This document shows positions 25,797 to 34,653 of a DNA stretch of 64,000 nt, piece after piece; the first letter of the stretch is position 1, and the number at the start of each line of letters is the position of its first letter. A program made the position numbers and the translations under genes. Source of the stretch: an uncultured Saccharospirillaceae bacterium (GTDB lineage Bacteria > Pseudomonadota > Gammaproteobacteria > Pseudomonadales > Oceanobacteraceae); contig CANNFT010000007.1 in NCBI GenBank assembly GCA_947503895.1, positions 62,001-126,000 of the forward strand, read 5' to 3'. The notes beneath the pieces were generated by a model, which was given only the letters and a program-made list of their open reading frames with translations, was not told where the DNA came from and did no database searches.

Positions 25797-28019
25797 TTAG
25801 AAGGTTGCCTTTAAAGTAAGACCTGAAAACGCTGAATAAGCTTTTACCGTTACATGCCAAATACCAGCACGTGGCGATTGAACCACAATAGACTCATGAT
25901 TTGTCGATTGCTCAGATTTGTAGTCAGCGTTGTTCTCTGAAGCCAACGCACCGTATTTAATGTAGAGATCTGCATCACCCATTCCGTTTTGAGTCAGGAC
26001 TTCCAATGTCTGGGTGCCTTCTACGATTAAGATCTCGTATTGTAGCGTTTCACCACGAGAAGCCATCAAGTCGATGACCGGTTCACCTGATGCGAGTTGT
26101 TTTGACGTAGGTTCAACGTACACGCCTTTCAGCTGAACATTTTCAAATGCTTCATAACCAAACAACATCACATGCCAAGTGCCCGCTTGAGGTTGATTAA
26201 TGATCACCTTTTCATGATTGCCCGGTAAGTATGGACGATAGTCGTAGTCAGACTGCATGGGTTTAGATTCGAATTTAATATACAGGTCCGCATCACCGGA
26301 TCCAGATGCCATATCAAAAGTCAGTGATTGCACATTCTCTGGTATCTCCATCGTGTAGTAGATAGCGCCATTTAAGCCTGCTGACAATCCCGAAACTGTC
26401 TCATTGTTTTTCAACACATTGCCAATCGGTTCACCCGTTTCGATGGTTGCCGTGAGATTTACGTTTTCGAATGAACGTTCAATCGGTTGAAGCATGACAT
26501 ACCAAATGCCCGATTGCGGCTGGTTCGCAGTAATTAATTCAACGTTACCAGCATTTGTAGATGCGTAATCGTAATCACTCTCGCTGGGTTGACGGTTAAA
26601 TGCAATGTATACATTCATTTCACCACCTAACGGTTGTCCTTCCATATTATTGGTTTTTACTTCGAGTGAACGTGCGTCATTCGGCACCTGAATTGTAAAC
26701 GTCTTCGCCCCTTTGCTTCTTAAATCATTCCTTGTTTTTCCGTTAATTAACGTCAGCGCTGCGGCCTCATCACATACCAGTGCATCGCCAGACTTAACCG
26801 GCGATACCGTCAAATTTACACTGGAATACGCTTGCTGGATAAAATTGATATTTTCACAGGAATAAACATCTATATTGTTATGCGATGCATCAATACTGCT
26901 GATAAATGGACGGGATACTAACCAAGCTGAATCCATTTCATTGAATAGATTATTCGAAACGTCAACTGTTTCGATTCGTCGTGGTAGTTGAGGATAATGT
27001 GTCAGCGCTTCGTTAGACGCCGTTAGATTTTTTAAATAACGAAATAGATGCAGCCCATCTAAACTTTGAATTTCACCTTGACCCGGCGTTTGGATTGATT
27101 CTACTTTTGCAGCTTCTAAACTGCTAATTTCACCATCGCCATTTAAATCAAAATTTGCGATCAAATAATTTTTGAAGGCAGCATCGGGAATATCAATATT
27201 GGTGTCGCCATAGTGACTGGCGACGGCTACCTGATCTCCACCGCCGATATCTGTTCTCTGCCCCATGATTTCTGTAAATTTTTCAAATTCTGGATGCGGT
27301 ACAATCGTCGGTTCACTATTCTTGCTAAATGCCCACTTTGGGTAATGCATGACGGACATGAAATCATATTCGCTGTACAGCTCAGTGTCATATTGACCAA
27401 AATTTTGTGTGTTACCAGGCTCAATATTGTCTTCTTGTATCGTCACATATGAATCGCGATCCGAGCGCTGTTGCTCATGACGCATACCCAAAGCATGACC
27501 AATCTCATGTACGATCACATATTTAGAGCCCCAGTTATTCATTGTAAAAAACTGACCCCCTCCAGACTTACCCACCGATGCCTGATTTTTTGATCCGTTA
27601 CGCACGTTGATATAATCAACCTGATCTGTGCGTTTAACAAAGGTGAGCGCTGCGACTTCTTCCCATACTTTCGCCGCATCCACAAAGTACTGTCGATGTT
27701 CTTCTGTTACCGCTGCATCAAAGTCGTAATATACAATTCCATTAGGCCATTTGTTTGCACTTTTTTGGAAGGCAGACATGATGCCTACTGTATTTTCCGA
27801 CTCATTGATGCGCTCTAACATGTCATCAGTAATGCGATAACGAATGCCATCAATCATCACGATCGACCCGCTCTCAATATCCGTCGATAAATCCGCAAAA
27901 CTTTCAGCGGTGTATGTCGTATCAACGTGCGAAGCAGATGCATACGTTGATACCGAAAAACCAAGTAAGGTCGCCGATACGGCCAGTCCCAATGCAGAGT
28001 TTCTAACTACTTTATTCAT
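25797..28019 (-). CDS. Secreted astacin-type metalloprotease with EF-hand, LRR-like and three PPC domains
   Basis: 740 residues. Signal peptide to about residue 28 (ALGLAVSATLLGFSVSTYA). The propeptide reaches about 85. The catalytic M12A domain spans about 90-270, with the zinc motif HEIGHALGMRHEQQRSDRD (H171, E172, H175, H181) and the Met-turn SVMHY with its tyrosine ligand. A calcium-binding-like loop DLNGDGEISSLEA lies near 291-303, followed by two or three LRR-like segments to about 385. Three prepeptidase C-terminal (PPC) beta-sandwiches follow at about 425-527, 533-632 and 640-740; they share GDADLYIKF and GTWHVML type motifs. PPC domains are usually removed after secretion and help substrate binding. 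Probably an extracellular degradative enzyme. GC and codon use look like the neighbours. Confidence 0.9.
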   Translation of the reverse strand: MNKVVRNSALGLAVSATLLGFSVSTYASASHVDTTYTAESFADLSTDIESGSIVMIDGIRYRITDDMLERINESENTVGIMSAFQKSANKWPNGIVYYDFDAAVTEEHRQYFVDAAKVWEEVAALTFVKRTDQVDYINVRNGSKNQASVGKSGGGQFFTMNNWGSKYVIVHEIGHALGMRHEQQRSDRDSYVTIQEDNIEPGNTQNFGQYDTELYSEYDFMSVMHYPKWAFSKNSEPTIVPHPEFEKFTEIMGQRTDIGGGDQVAVASHYGDTNIDIPDAAFKNYLIANFDLNGDGEISSLEAAKVESIQTPGQGEIQSLDGLHLFRYLKNLTASNEALTHYPQLPRRIETVDVSNNLFNEMDSAWLVSRPFISSIDASHNNIDVYSCENINFIQQAYSSVNLTVSPVKSGDALVCDEAAALTLINGKTRNDLRSKGAKTFTIQVPNDARSLEVKTNNMEGQPLGGEMNVYIAFNRQPSESDYDYASTNAGNVELITANQPQSGIWYVMLQPIERSFENVNLTATIETGEPIGNVLKNNETVSGLSAGLNGAIYYTMEIPENVQSLTFDMASGSGDADLYIKFESKPMQSDYDYRPYLPGNHEKVIINQPQAGTWHVMLFGYEAFENVQLKGVYVEPTSKQLASGEPVIDLMASRGETLQYEILIVEGTQTLEVLTQNGMGDADLYIKYGALASENNADYKSEQSTNHESIVVQSPRAGIWHVTVKAYSAFSGLTLKATF

Positions 28020-28077
28020 TTAACATTCCTAGTATGTAGGCTGTTAGGTCAGTTTTCGAACTGATCTGTTTTATATT

Positions 28078-28242
28078 TTTGTAGCCAGCTACACACGTTT
28101 AGCAACGAGTTAACCGTTAGCGGATGTGGGCTGTGCAACCCGTAAACCATTCACATCCAAATAACTGAAAACCATTAGGGCCTGTCACTAAAATGTCATT
28201 TTTCAAAGGCTGGCTACAAATTCAGCAATCTCCATGCTGAAT
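28078..28242 (-). promoter_or_regulatory. Structured leader region of the astacin gene
   Basis: TTTGTAGCCAGC (28078-28089) is complementary to GCTGGCTACAAA (28209-28220), a 12-bp perfect pairing enclosing about 120 bases. Next to it ATTCAGCA (28220-28227) pairs with TGCTGAAT (28235-28242). If the protease transcript starts upstream of 28242 these would form a folded 5' leader. No known riboswitch class was recognised. Confidence 0.35.
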
Positions 28243-28375
28243 GGCGGCGATTATTTAGAGGTGGACACTATAAGACAATGTTACTTTCGGTAATCATTGT
28301 TACAGAACAGATAGAGGGGCTGAGCGACACGATGAAAAAGTGATAACAAACTAAGAAATATCTGGGAGGTCAGGA

Positions 28376-28408
28376 CAAAAAAAAGGCGGTCTGATTAGGC
28401 AGACCGCC
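28376..28408 (-). terminator. Terminator at the 3' end of the purine catabolic operon
   Basis: GGCGGTCTG (28385-28393) pairs with CAGACCGCC (28400-28408), with a 6-base loop. On the minus strand it is followed by eight T. It lies about 155 bases after the puuD stop codon. Confidence 0.88.
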
Positions 28409-28466
28409 AAAACACATAGCAGAGTGTTAACTGTTAGGGTACAAAAATGCACCCGTTATTTTTTCT

Positions 28467-28509
28467 CCTCTTATGATCGATCAATTGTGCAATAATCGAT
28501 CATAAGAGG
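28467..28509. repeat. 15-bp perfect inverted repeat just after puuD
   Basis: CCTCTTATGATCGAT (28467-28481) pairs with ATCGATCATAAGAGG (28495-28509). The 13-base interior contains a further ATTG/CAAT pairing. There is no T-tract following it on either strand. It stands about 50 bases after the puuD stop codon, before the terminator at 28385. Confidence 0.7.
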
Positions 28510-28561
28510 TGTCGATGATGGCTTTTATAAAAAACTTTGCCGCTTTGCAGGCTTAAACGGT

Positions 28562-29734
28562 TTATTTTGCCTGGCTCGCCCAAGCAATAAACTCACTGCG
28601 TTCTTCATCTGTCATTTGGGTCATGTTTCCAAGCGGCATGTAATTCGTTTGCACGGCTTGCAACACACGTTGCTTATTGGCTGTTAATTGATCGGCATTT
28701 TCCAGCGCGATGCCAGCAGGTGCCGCCGTAAAGGCAGCATTTGAGGGTTTGTCAGCGTGGCAGCTCGCGCATCGCAGTTCAGAAATTTCAACCGCGCGTT
28801 CAACACTAATCACTTGAGTAGTTTCGACTGGCTTAGGCATCATCCAACCAATAATCGCAAACAACATAATCGACCCAACGATGAGTATCCAAGGTTGATG
28901 GTTATCTTGATGCTTCAAGTTAAAGTAGTGACGAACAAATGCAGCGGTACCACCAATTAATGCTAATACTAACCAAGCATTCTCATGACCATAGGTCATG
29001 GGGTAATGGTTACTGATCATAATGAACAGCAGAGGGAGTGTTAAATAGTTGTTGTGCGTAGAGCGTAGTTTTGCGAAAGCGGCCGGTGTTGAGTCAGGCT
29101 GTTCACCTGCTTCAATCGCTCGTACCAGTTCACGCTGAGCAGGCATAATGCCAAAGAATACGTTGCCCGCCATAATGGTTCCGATCAGCGCACCAACATG
29201 TAAATACGCTGCTCGATCACTGAAAATTTCGCCTAAGGCCCAAGCCGAAGCGGTCAAAATAGCAAATAAGATAGCGCCAAATACTTTTGGCGAATCTTTA
29301 AGTGGACTTTTTACCAGCGCTTCATAAACGACAAACCCACCGGCTAGGAAGGCTAAACTTATGCCAATCGCTTGTAATTGCGTGAGTTCCATTTTTGATG
29401 GATCAATCAAATACTGGTCAGCTCCCCAATAGTACATCACACTCATCAGAGCAAAACCGGTCATCCACGTGGTGTAAGCTTCCCATTTGAACCAATGCAG
29501 TGTTTTAGGCATCTGTTCAGGTTCGAGTTTGTATTTCGCAATTTCATAAATACCTCCCCCGTGAATCGCCCACAAGTCGCCCTTAATGCCTTTATCAGAT
29601 TTCCATTTAGGTGGCTCGCGTAAGCTTAAATCAAGCCATACGAAATAGAAGGACGCACCAATCCAAGCGACACCAGTGATAACGTGGAACCACCTGAAAA
29701 ACATATTCAGCCAGTCAAAAAAATAGGCTTCCAT
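28562..29734 (-). CDS. puuD: Membrane urate oxidase (urate hydroxylase) PuuD with C-terminal cytochrome c domain
   Basis: 390 residues. About eight hydrophobic segments (FRWFHVITGVAWIGASFYFVW first) form the DUF989 domain; histidines and the WIGASFYFVW motif are typical of the family. The last 90 residues form a c-type cytochrome with heme motif CASCH near residue 320 and a distal methionine in NYMPLGNMTQM. PuuD oxidises urate to 5-hydroxyisourate at the inner membrane and passes electrons to the respiratory chain, so no peroxide is made, unlike cofactor-free uricase. It ends the purine gene series. UraH, UraD and guanine deaminase are encoded upstream on the same strand. Confidence 0.92.
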   Translation of the reverse strand: MEAYFFDWLNMFFRWFHVITGVAWIGASFYFVWLDLSLREPPKWKSDKGIKGDLWAIHGGGIYEIAKYKLEPEQMPKTLHWFKWEAYTTWMTGFALMSVMYYWGADQYLIDPSKMELTQLQAIGISLAFLAGGFVVYEALVKSPLKDSPKVFGAILFAILTASAWALGEIFSDRAAYLHVGALIGTIMAGNVFFGIMPAQRELVRAIEAGEQPDSTPAAFAKLRSTHNNYLTLPLLFIMISNHYPMTYGHENAWLVLALIGGTAAFVRHYFNLKHQDNHQPWILIVGSIMLFAIIGWMMPKPVETTQVISVERAVEISELRCASCHADKPSNAAFTAAPAGIALENADQLTANKQRVLQAVQTNYMPLGNMTQMTDEERSEFIAWASQAK

Positions 29735-29846
29735 TTATTAACCTCTTTTCAAATTCTCTCAAGATTCTAGATTGAACCCGATACCTTAAAATAGCGTACT
29801 CAACGCCGGGCATACGCCTAGATGAGCACCATTTAAATAAATTCTA

Positions 29847-31127
29847 CTATTTTTTGTAGACCGACTTACCGGCCACATATGTTTCACCAATTGCACGGTC
29901 GTCGCCTAACATCATCAATGAAAACAGTACTTCATCCAATGTTTTACATCTTGATTGCTTGCGAGACATGAGCGGCGTGCTATCAAAATCAATAACGATA
30001 AAGTCCGCTTCTTTTCCACTTTCAAAGTTACCAATTTTATCCTCTAGCTGTAGAGTTTTAGCATTACCCAACGTCGCCATATAAAAGGCTTTTTGCGGGG
30101 CAAGACTGTAATCACGCAGCTGACAAATTTTGTACGCTTCGTTCAATGTTTGCAGCATAGAGAAGCTGGTGCCTCCCCCAACATCCGTCGCAATACTCAC
30201 GGGTACGTTGTACTTCTGAGTATCTTCTAAACTAAAAAGGCCGCTACCAAGGAACAAATTTGATGTCGGGCAGAAAGATGCACTGCTTTGTGTTTCAGCC
30301 AGACGTCGATAATCGGTTTCATCCAAATGCACACAATGTGCGAATACACTACGCGGCCCCAATAAACCGTAGTGATCATATACATCTAAATAGCTGCTGC
30401 GCTCAGGAAACAACTCAGATACAAAGGCTATTTCATCTTTGTTTTCAGACAAGTGTGTTTGCATATAGGCTGTCGGATTATTCTTTAATAATTCGCCAGC
30501 CTTTTCTAACTGTTCTCTCGTCGATGTAATCGCAAATCTCGGTGTGATGGCATACAACTGACGCCCCTTTTCATGCCACTCATTGATCAGCGCTTGCGAA
30601 TCTTCAAAACTGCTATCCGGCGTATCACACAGGTCTTGTGGAGCATTTCGATCCATCATGACCTTGCCGCAAATCATACGCGTATTACGCTGATGACTGG
30701 CTTCAAAAAACGCTTGTACCGATTCCTTGTGAACCGAACCAAACACGAGCGCGCTGGTTGTTCCGTTCTTCAATAGTTCATTCAAGAAAAAGTTAGCCGT
30801 TTCACTGGCGAATTCAGGGTCTTTAAACTGAAGTTCTGTTGGAAACGTATAATTGTTTAACCAATCTAATAGCTGTTCACCATAAGAGGCTATGACATCA
30901 ACTTGCGGGTAATGAATATGCGTGTCAATAAACCCAGGCATAATGAGTTTGTTCTCATATTCTATTACATCAACCTGAGCGAGTTGCGGCAATAATGTTT
31001 CAGCCGGTCCAACTTGTTGAATCGTACCGTTTTCTGAGTCAACCACCAAAATGCCATCATCAAAATACTCGGTTTGAGTTTCCGATAAAAAGTGCAAAAT
31101 TGAGGATCGATAGGCAGTGATGGCCAT
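29847..31127 (-). CDS. guaD: Guanine deaminase
   Basis: 426 residues from ATG 31127. It converts guanine to xanthine and ammonia, feeding XdhAB. It belongs to the amidohydrolase superfamily with one zinc: GFIDTHIHYPQ carries the HxH pair, then QTHLSEN, FAHCVHLDE and IATDVGGGTSFSML with the conserved aspartate. Length is as in E. coli GuaD (439). A TTG 12 codons upstream is a less likely start. It lies 98 bases after allA and 112 bases before puuD. Confidence 0.94.
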   Translation of the reverse strand: MAITAYRSSILHFLSETQTEYFDDGILVVDSENGTIQQVGPAETLLPQLAQVDVIEYENKLIMPGFIDTHIHYPQVDVIASYGEQLLDWLNNYTFPTELQFKDPEFASETANFFLNELLKNGTTSALVFGSVHKESVQAFFEASHQRNTRMICGKVMMDRNAPQDLCDTPDSSFEDSQALINEWHEKGRQLYAITPRFAITSTREQLEKAGELLKNNPTAYMQTHLSENKDEIAFVSELFPERSSYLDVYDHYGLLGPRSVFAHCVHLDETDYRRLAETQSSASFCPTSNLFLGSGLFSLEDTQKYNVPVSIATDVGGGTSFSMLQTLNEAYKICQLRDYSLAPQKAFYMATLGNAKTLQLEDKIGNFESGKEADFIVIDFDSTPLMSRKQSRCKTLDEVLFSLMMLGDDRAIGETYVAGKSVYKK

Positions 31128-31225
31128 ATTTATTACGTCTCTTTGATCTTTATGGCTTCGCAATCACACGTCGGCGATTCAAGCAATTTATGTGTATTAA
31201 ACTTATCTTTGTTGGACCGAACCAA

Positions 31226-31774
31226 TTAAGATATAACGGGAATTTCAATTTCAAAATGCTCTGGAAAATAACGCTCTTCCAGATTGTTTCCGGGGCCTGC
31301 ACGATCTACGACCCAAAAATCTGTCCGTTCATCCAGCGCGAGCAGAGGATGATGCCAACAATTGGCCTTGTAATTCACGCCTTGCACGCTGTTTCTATCG
31401 CTCTTTGGATCATTCGCTAAAAACAAACGTAATGTGTTGGGGTCAGGCTCATTTTCACCCTCACACACTAATACTAAATAGGGTTTATTATTCGTCGGTA
31501 AAAATGCCTGACTGCCTAATGGATGGCGTTCCATCATTTTTATGGGCATAGGAAACGAACGTGGCTGAGCACGAAATATATTCAGAATGCCCCCACCCAG
31601 AAAATCGCCACTACCCGTCGTAACATCCCCCAGTCGATGATAGCGCTCGGTCGTTCCCTCATTAATCATGACCGGGTCACCATGCACTTCTATGAGATCA
31701 CCAAACGGAGCAAAAGCGGCTTGTGTTAGGGGTTCGATCGTTAATACGATTTGAGTGGCCACGTCGCTCATCAT
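31226..31774 (-). CDS. allA: Ureidoglycolate lyase (urea-releasing)
   Basis: 182 residues. It splits ureidoglycolate into glyoxylate and urea. Family motifs: FAPFGDLIEVHG, INEGTTERYHRL, NIFRAQPRSFP, MERHPLGSQAF and WHHPLLALDE. The start overlaps the stop of uraH by one base (TAATG), so the two are coupled. It acts after allantoicase, encoded 1.9 kb upstream. The urea product implies urease or urea export elsewhere in the genome. Confidence 0.94.
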   Translation of the reverse strand: MMSDVATQIVLTIEPLTQAAFAPFGDLIEVHGDPVMINEGTTERYHRLGDVTTGSGDFLGGGILNIFRAQPRSFPMPIKMMERHPLGSQAFLPTNNKPYLVLVCEGENEPDPNTLRLFLANDPKSDRNSVQGVNYKANCWHHPLLALDERTDFWVVDRAGPGNNLEERYFPEHFEIEIPVIS

Positions 31775-32115
31775 TAAGATCCTCGGTAGGTTGAGAAACC
31801 GAAGGCGCTAACTAATAGAGGTACATGATAGTGTTCATCCGTCGCTTCAATTCTAAAGTCAATGGTCACACTGGGATAAAAACAAGTTTGCCCTAGCTTC
31901 TCAAAATAGGCATCTGTCTCAAAACGAATTTGATATTCACCTGCCTGACGTTCAGTTTCCGCCATCCACTCAACAATACGACCGTCACTGTTCGTTTTGT
32001 CTTTAGCAATTTCAGTCAGCGTATTACCCTGCTTGCGATAAAGTGTCACTTCGATGCCTTCAGCAGGCTTACCTAAATTGGTATCTAAAACATGGGTTGT
32101 AATTGGGCTTCTCAT
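31774..32115 (-). CDS. uraH: 5-hydroxyisourate hydrolase (transthyretin-like)
   Basis: 113 residues, the family length. It hydrolyses 5-hydroxyisourate to OHCU. N-terminal THVLDTNLGKPA and the C-terminal tetrapeptide YRGS are diagnostic; the internal H and R residues (THVLD, YHVPLLVSAFGFSTYRGS) form the active site. No signal peptide. It lies between uraD (4 bases) and allA (1-base overlap). Confidence 0.97.
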   Translation of the reverse strand: MRSPITTHVLDTNLGKPAEGIEVTLYRKQGNTLTEIAKDKTNSDGRIVEWMAETERQAGEYQIRFETDAYFEKLGQTCFYPSVTIDFRIEATDEHYHVPLLVSAFGFSTYRGS

Positions 32116-32119
32116 GACT

Positions 32120-32632
32120 TTACTCCACCAGTCCTAATAATTTATTGATACGCAACGCGGTAATTTTACTTTGTTCTTCGGCTGCATTTTTTAACTCTGT
32201 GCGGCGGTCATTGGGTAAGCGAGCCTGCAAAATATCCAGCATTTGGGCCGCGCTTTTTCCGGTTGCATAAACGATAAAGATGAAGCCGTTTTTCTTATCG
32301 TATTCTTGATTACCTGATGCTAATGCTTGTATAACCGCTTCATCAGCATCATTCACACCGCTTTGTTCATTGCTGGCGAGTCCTTTTGTATTCGCGTACT
32401 TTTTACGCAAACTGCTCACGTCACCAATTTTTGGGTGTCCTTCAAAGGCTTCTAGAAAATCGGGCTCTTTTAGGTCCCACCATATATCCAGCGCTACTTG
32501 TTGAATATGCTCAACACTGTTAAATGGACGAGAAAAGGCCATTTTTTCAATCCAACGGCTTGAAGTACAGCAGGTACCAAATGCTTCTTCTGCAGCTTCA
32601 ATCGAAAGATTATTTAATTCTTCTAAAGTCAT
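32120..32632 (-). CDS. uraD: OHCU decarboxylase
   Basis: 170 residues. It decarboxylates 2-oxo-4-hydroxy-4-carboxy-5-ureidoimidazoline to S-allantoin. Family motifs: FGTCCTSSRWIEKMAFSRPF at the N-terminus, FEGHPKIGD with the catalytic histidine, ANEQSGV-like SNEQSGV, and KNGFIFIVYATGKSA. GAGG precedes ATG 32632. The coding start lies only 12 bases after an intrinsic terminator-like hairpin that follows alc. Confidence 0.95.
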   Translation of the reverse strand: MTLEELNNLSIEAAEEAFGTCCTSSRWIEKMAFSRPFNSVEHIQQVALDIWWDLKEPDFLEAFEGHPKIGDVSSLRKKYANTKGLASNEQSGVNDADEAVIQALASGNQEYDKKNGFIFIVYATGKSAAQMLDILQARLPNDRRTELKNAAEEQSKITALRINKLLGLVE

Positions 32633-32644
32633 AATTCCTCACTC

Positions 32645-32674
32645 AAAAAGAAAGACCTTTCGGCCTTTCTTTTT
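32645..32674 (-). terminator. Terminator-like hairpin between alc and uraD
   Basis: AAAAAGAAAG (32645-32654) pairs with CTTTCTTTTT (32665-32674), with CC/GG inside and one mismatch. On the minus strand it follows alc and is followed directly by the uraD ribosome site. There is no room for a separate uraD promoter after it, so it probably causes partial termination. Confidence 0.7.
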
Positions 32675-32697
32675 ACGTTCACAGCCAAATTTGATCG

Positions 32698-33690
32698 TTA
32701 TCCTTTTTCAGGGTAACCAAATACGCGTAAACGACTCACGCCACCATCAGGGAAAATATTCAAGCGTACGTGCGTAAAGGCTTGATCGCCTGATAGTACT
32801 TCATCTTTATAAAAATGCTCAGCGTCGGCTGTCAGCTTCTGACGGTCAATCACCGTCGTCCACTCCGTGCTTTCCACTGGATGCTGACCATCTGGTAATT
32901 GACATGCTTCTAACGAGAACGTGTCAGGGAAGTTACCTTTAAAGTGAGCAGTGTCGACTAATACTTTTTTAATGGTGCCCGTTGCGCCTAATTTAACGAT
33001 GATCCAATCACACACTCGTCCACCGCGACGGCGCTTGGTTTCCCAACCATCACCCATATCTTTACCACGGTTTGGCATGATCAGGTTTTCCATAGAGCTG
33101 AAAAACATATCTGAGCATTCGATCGGTCGACCACCATTTTTTACATATGCTAGGTCGACTGGCTCACCCGGTAAAAACCAATTCCAATCAATCACTGGCT
33201 CACCATAAACACGTAGACGTGCCACACCTCCGTCAGGGAAAATATTTAAACGTAAGTGAGTCCAAGCACCGTCATTGGCAATATCAAAGAAATTGTTACT
33301 GTCAGGTTGTACTTCTGATACCGGTAAAACTTCAGTCCATACCGTTTCATCGTTTGGTGCTTCTTGTGAATTGCAGCCCTCGATAGAAACTTTCTGCGGA
33401 GCATTGCCTGCAAAGTGTGTTGTGCAAACATTTAGACCATGAATAATACCTTGTGCACCCAGTTTGATAATGCACCAGTCATAACCTTCTACACGTTTGC
33501 GACGACTTTCCCAGCCGTCCATCCACTTACCACGATCTGTGTATTTGTCATCGATAAATACGGGTAAAGATGGCTTGAGAAGGTTCTCCATCTCGGCAAA
33601 AAAATCATCACTGCATGAAAGCGTCTGACCACCTAGACGACAGCTTGCCAAGTCAATCCAAGTTTTATACGGATGTTGTTCAACTTTCAT
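32698..33690 (-). CDS. alc: Allantoicase
   Basis: 330 residues. It hydrolyses allantoate to ureidoglycolate and urea. The protein is a tandem duplication of two galactose-binding-like jelly-roll domains: each has a (D/S)FF...MENL(L/I) start and ends RLNIFPDGGV(A/S)RLRV(Y/F)G (about residues 148-164 and 308-324). WMDGWESRRKR and MGDGWETKRRR are the corresponding inner repeats. Its substrate requires allantoinase, which is not encoded in the window. It lies 124 bases after xdhC. Confidence 0.96.
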   Translation of the reverse strand: MKVEQHPYKTWIDLASCRLGGQTLSCSDDFFAEMENLLKPSLPVFIDDKYTDRGKWMDGWESRRKRVEGYDWCIIKLGAQGIIHGLNVCTTHFAGNAPQKVSIEGCNSQEAPNDETVWTEVLPVSEVQPDSNNFFDIANDGAWTHLRLNIFPDGGVARLRVYGEPVIDWNWFLPGEPVDLAYVKNGGRPIECSDMFFSSMENLIMPNRGKDMGDGWETKRRRGGRVCDWIIVKLGATGTIKKVLVDTAHFKGNFPDTFSLEACQLPDGQHPVESTEWTTVIDRQKLTADAEHFYKDEVLSGDQAFTHVRLNIFPDGGVSRLRVFGYPEKG

Positions 33691-33814
33691 TCGTGTTATT
33701 TCCTCGTTCGCATCAAAATGCGCTTTAATATTGCGTTATTTAAATCAGTATTTTTGAGCGCTTTCGCTCTCTAAAACTCATATGCGCTGATTAGCAGTGA
33801 CGGATGCTCTACTA

Positions 33815-34651
33815 TCAAGCTTCTTGCATTTCCCGCTTTATTTGTTTCCAACTCACGCCTTGCCGCAAGGCTTTTTCTTCACCATTGTGAATATGTGCAA
33901 TAAGTTCTGCTGACATGGATACCGCCACTTCCATTGGCAGCTTTCCAGGGATACTTCGATGACCTACTGGGCATACTAACGATGCGATTTGTGTGTCATC
34001 AAACCCTCTATGTTTTAAGCGCATTTGAAAGCGCTCGGCTTTCGTATTGGAGCCAATGCACCCGACATAAGAAAAGTCACCGCGCTGTAAAGCAGCCTCC
34101 ACCAACTCGAAATCAAGTTGATGATTATGTGTCAGAATTAATATTTGGCTGTGACTGGGCAAGGTTGCAATCACATCAACCGGGTTTTCCATTAACTGCA
34201 TTTGAACGTTATCTGGCGCACTATTCGGAAACATATCAGGACGATTATCGACCCAACGAACTTGTCCCGGTAAACCGCCTAAAATATTCATTAATGCTTT
34301 GGCAACATGACCCGCACCAAATACCGTTAGGTTTAATCCTTTTTGTACAAAACTTTCCATCAATACGGTGACGCTTCCGCCACAGCACTGGCCCAAACTT
34401 GCACCTAATGGAAAATGTTCAACATGATTGCCGGCTGTATCATTGGCGATCATCTCGCGGGCTTTCTGCATGACTTTATATTCCAAGTGGCCGCCACCCA
34501 AGGTGTCGTATTCTGCATCAGCAGTGATCACCATTTTACTGCCTTGGTCGCGCGGAATAGATCCTGCCGCCCCCAATACAGTCGCGATGACATACGATTG
34601 TCCACCTTGCTCACAGGCTTGTACGGCTTCGTACCACTTGGAAAATTTCAT
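33815..34651 (-). CDS. xdhC: Xanthine dehydrogenase accessory protein XdhC
   Basis: 278 residues from ATG 34651; earlier in-frame starts overlap xdhB and are unlikely. XdhC binds the molybdenum cofactor and helps its sulfuration before insertion into XdhB. Motifs: GAAGSIPRDQGSKMVI, TLGGGHLEYKVM, LGQCCGGSVTVL, a Rossmann-like FGAGHVAKALMNIL, and the late SVAGKLPMEVAVSMSAE-like region. It starts three bases after xdhB and is part of xdhABC. Confidence 0.95.
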   Translation of the reverse strand: MKFSKWYEAVQACEQGGQSYVIATVLGAAGSIPRDQGSKMVITADAEYDTLGGGHLEYKVMQKAREMIANDTAGNHVEHFPLGASLGQCCGGSVTVLMESFVQKGLNLTVFGAGHVAKALMNILGGLPGQVRWVDNRPDMFPNSAPDNVQMQLMENPVDVIATLPSHSQILILTHNHQLDFELVEAALQRGDFSYVGCIGSNTKAERFQMRLKHRGFDDTQIASLVCPVGHRSIPGKLPMEVAVSMSAELIAHIHNGEEKALRQGVSWKQIKREMQEA

Positions 34652-34653
34652 GT

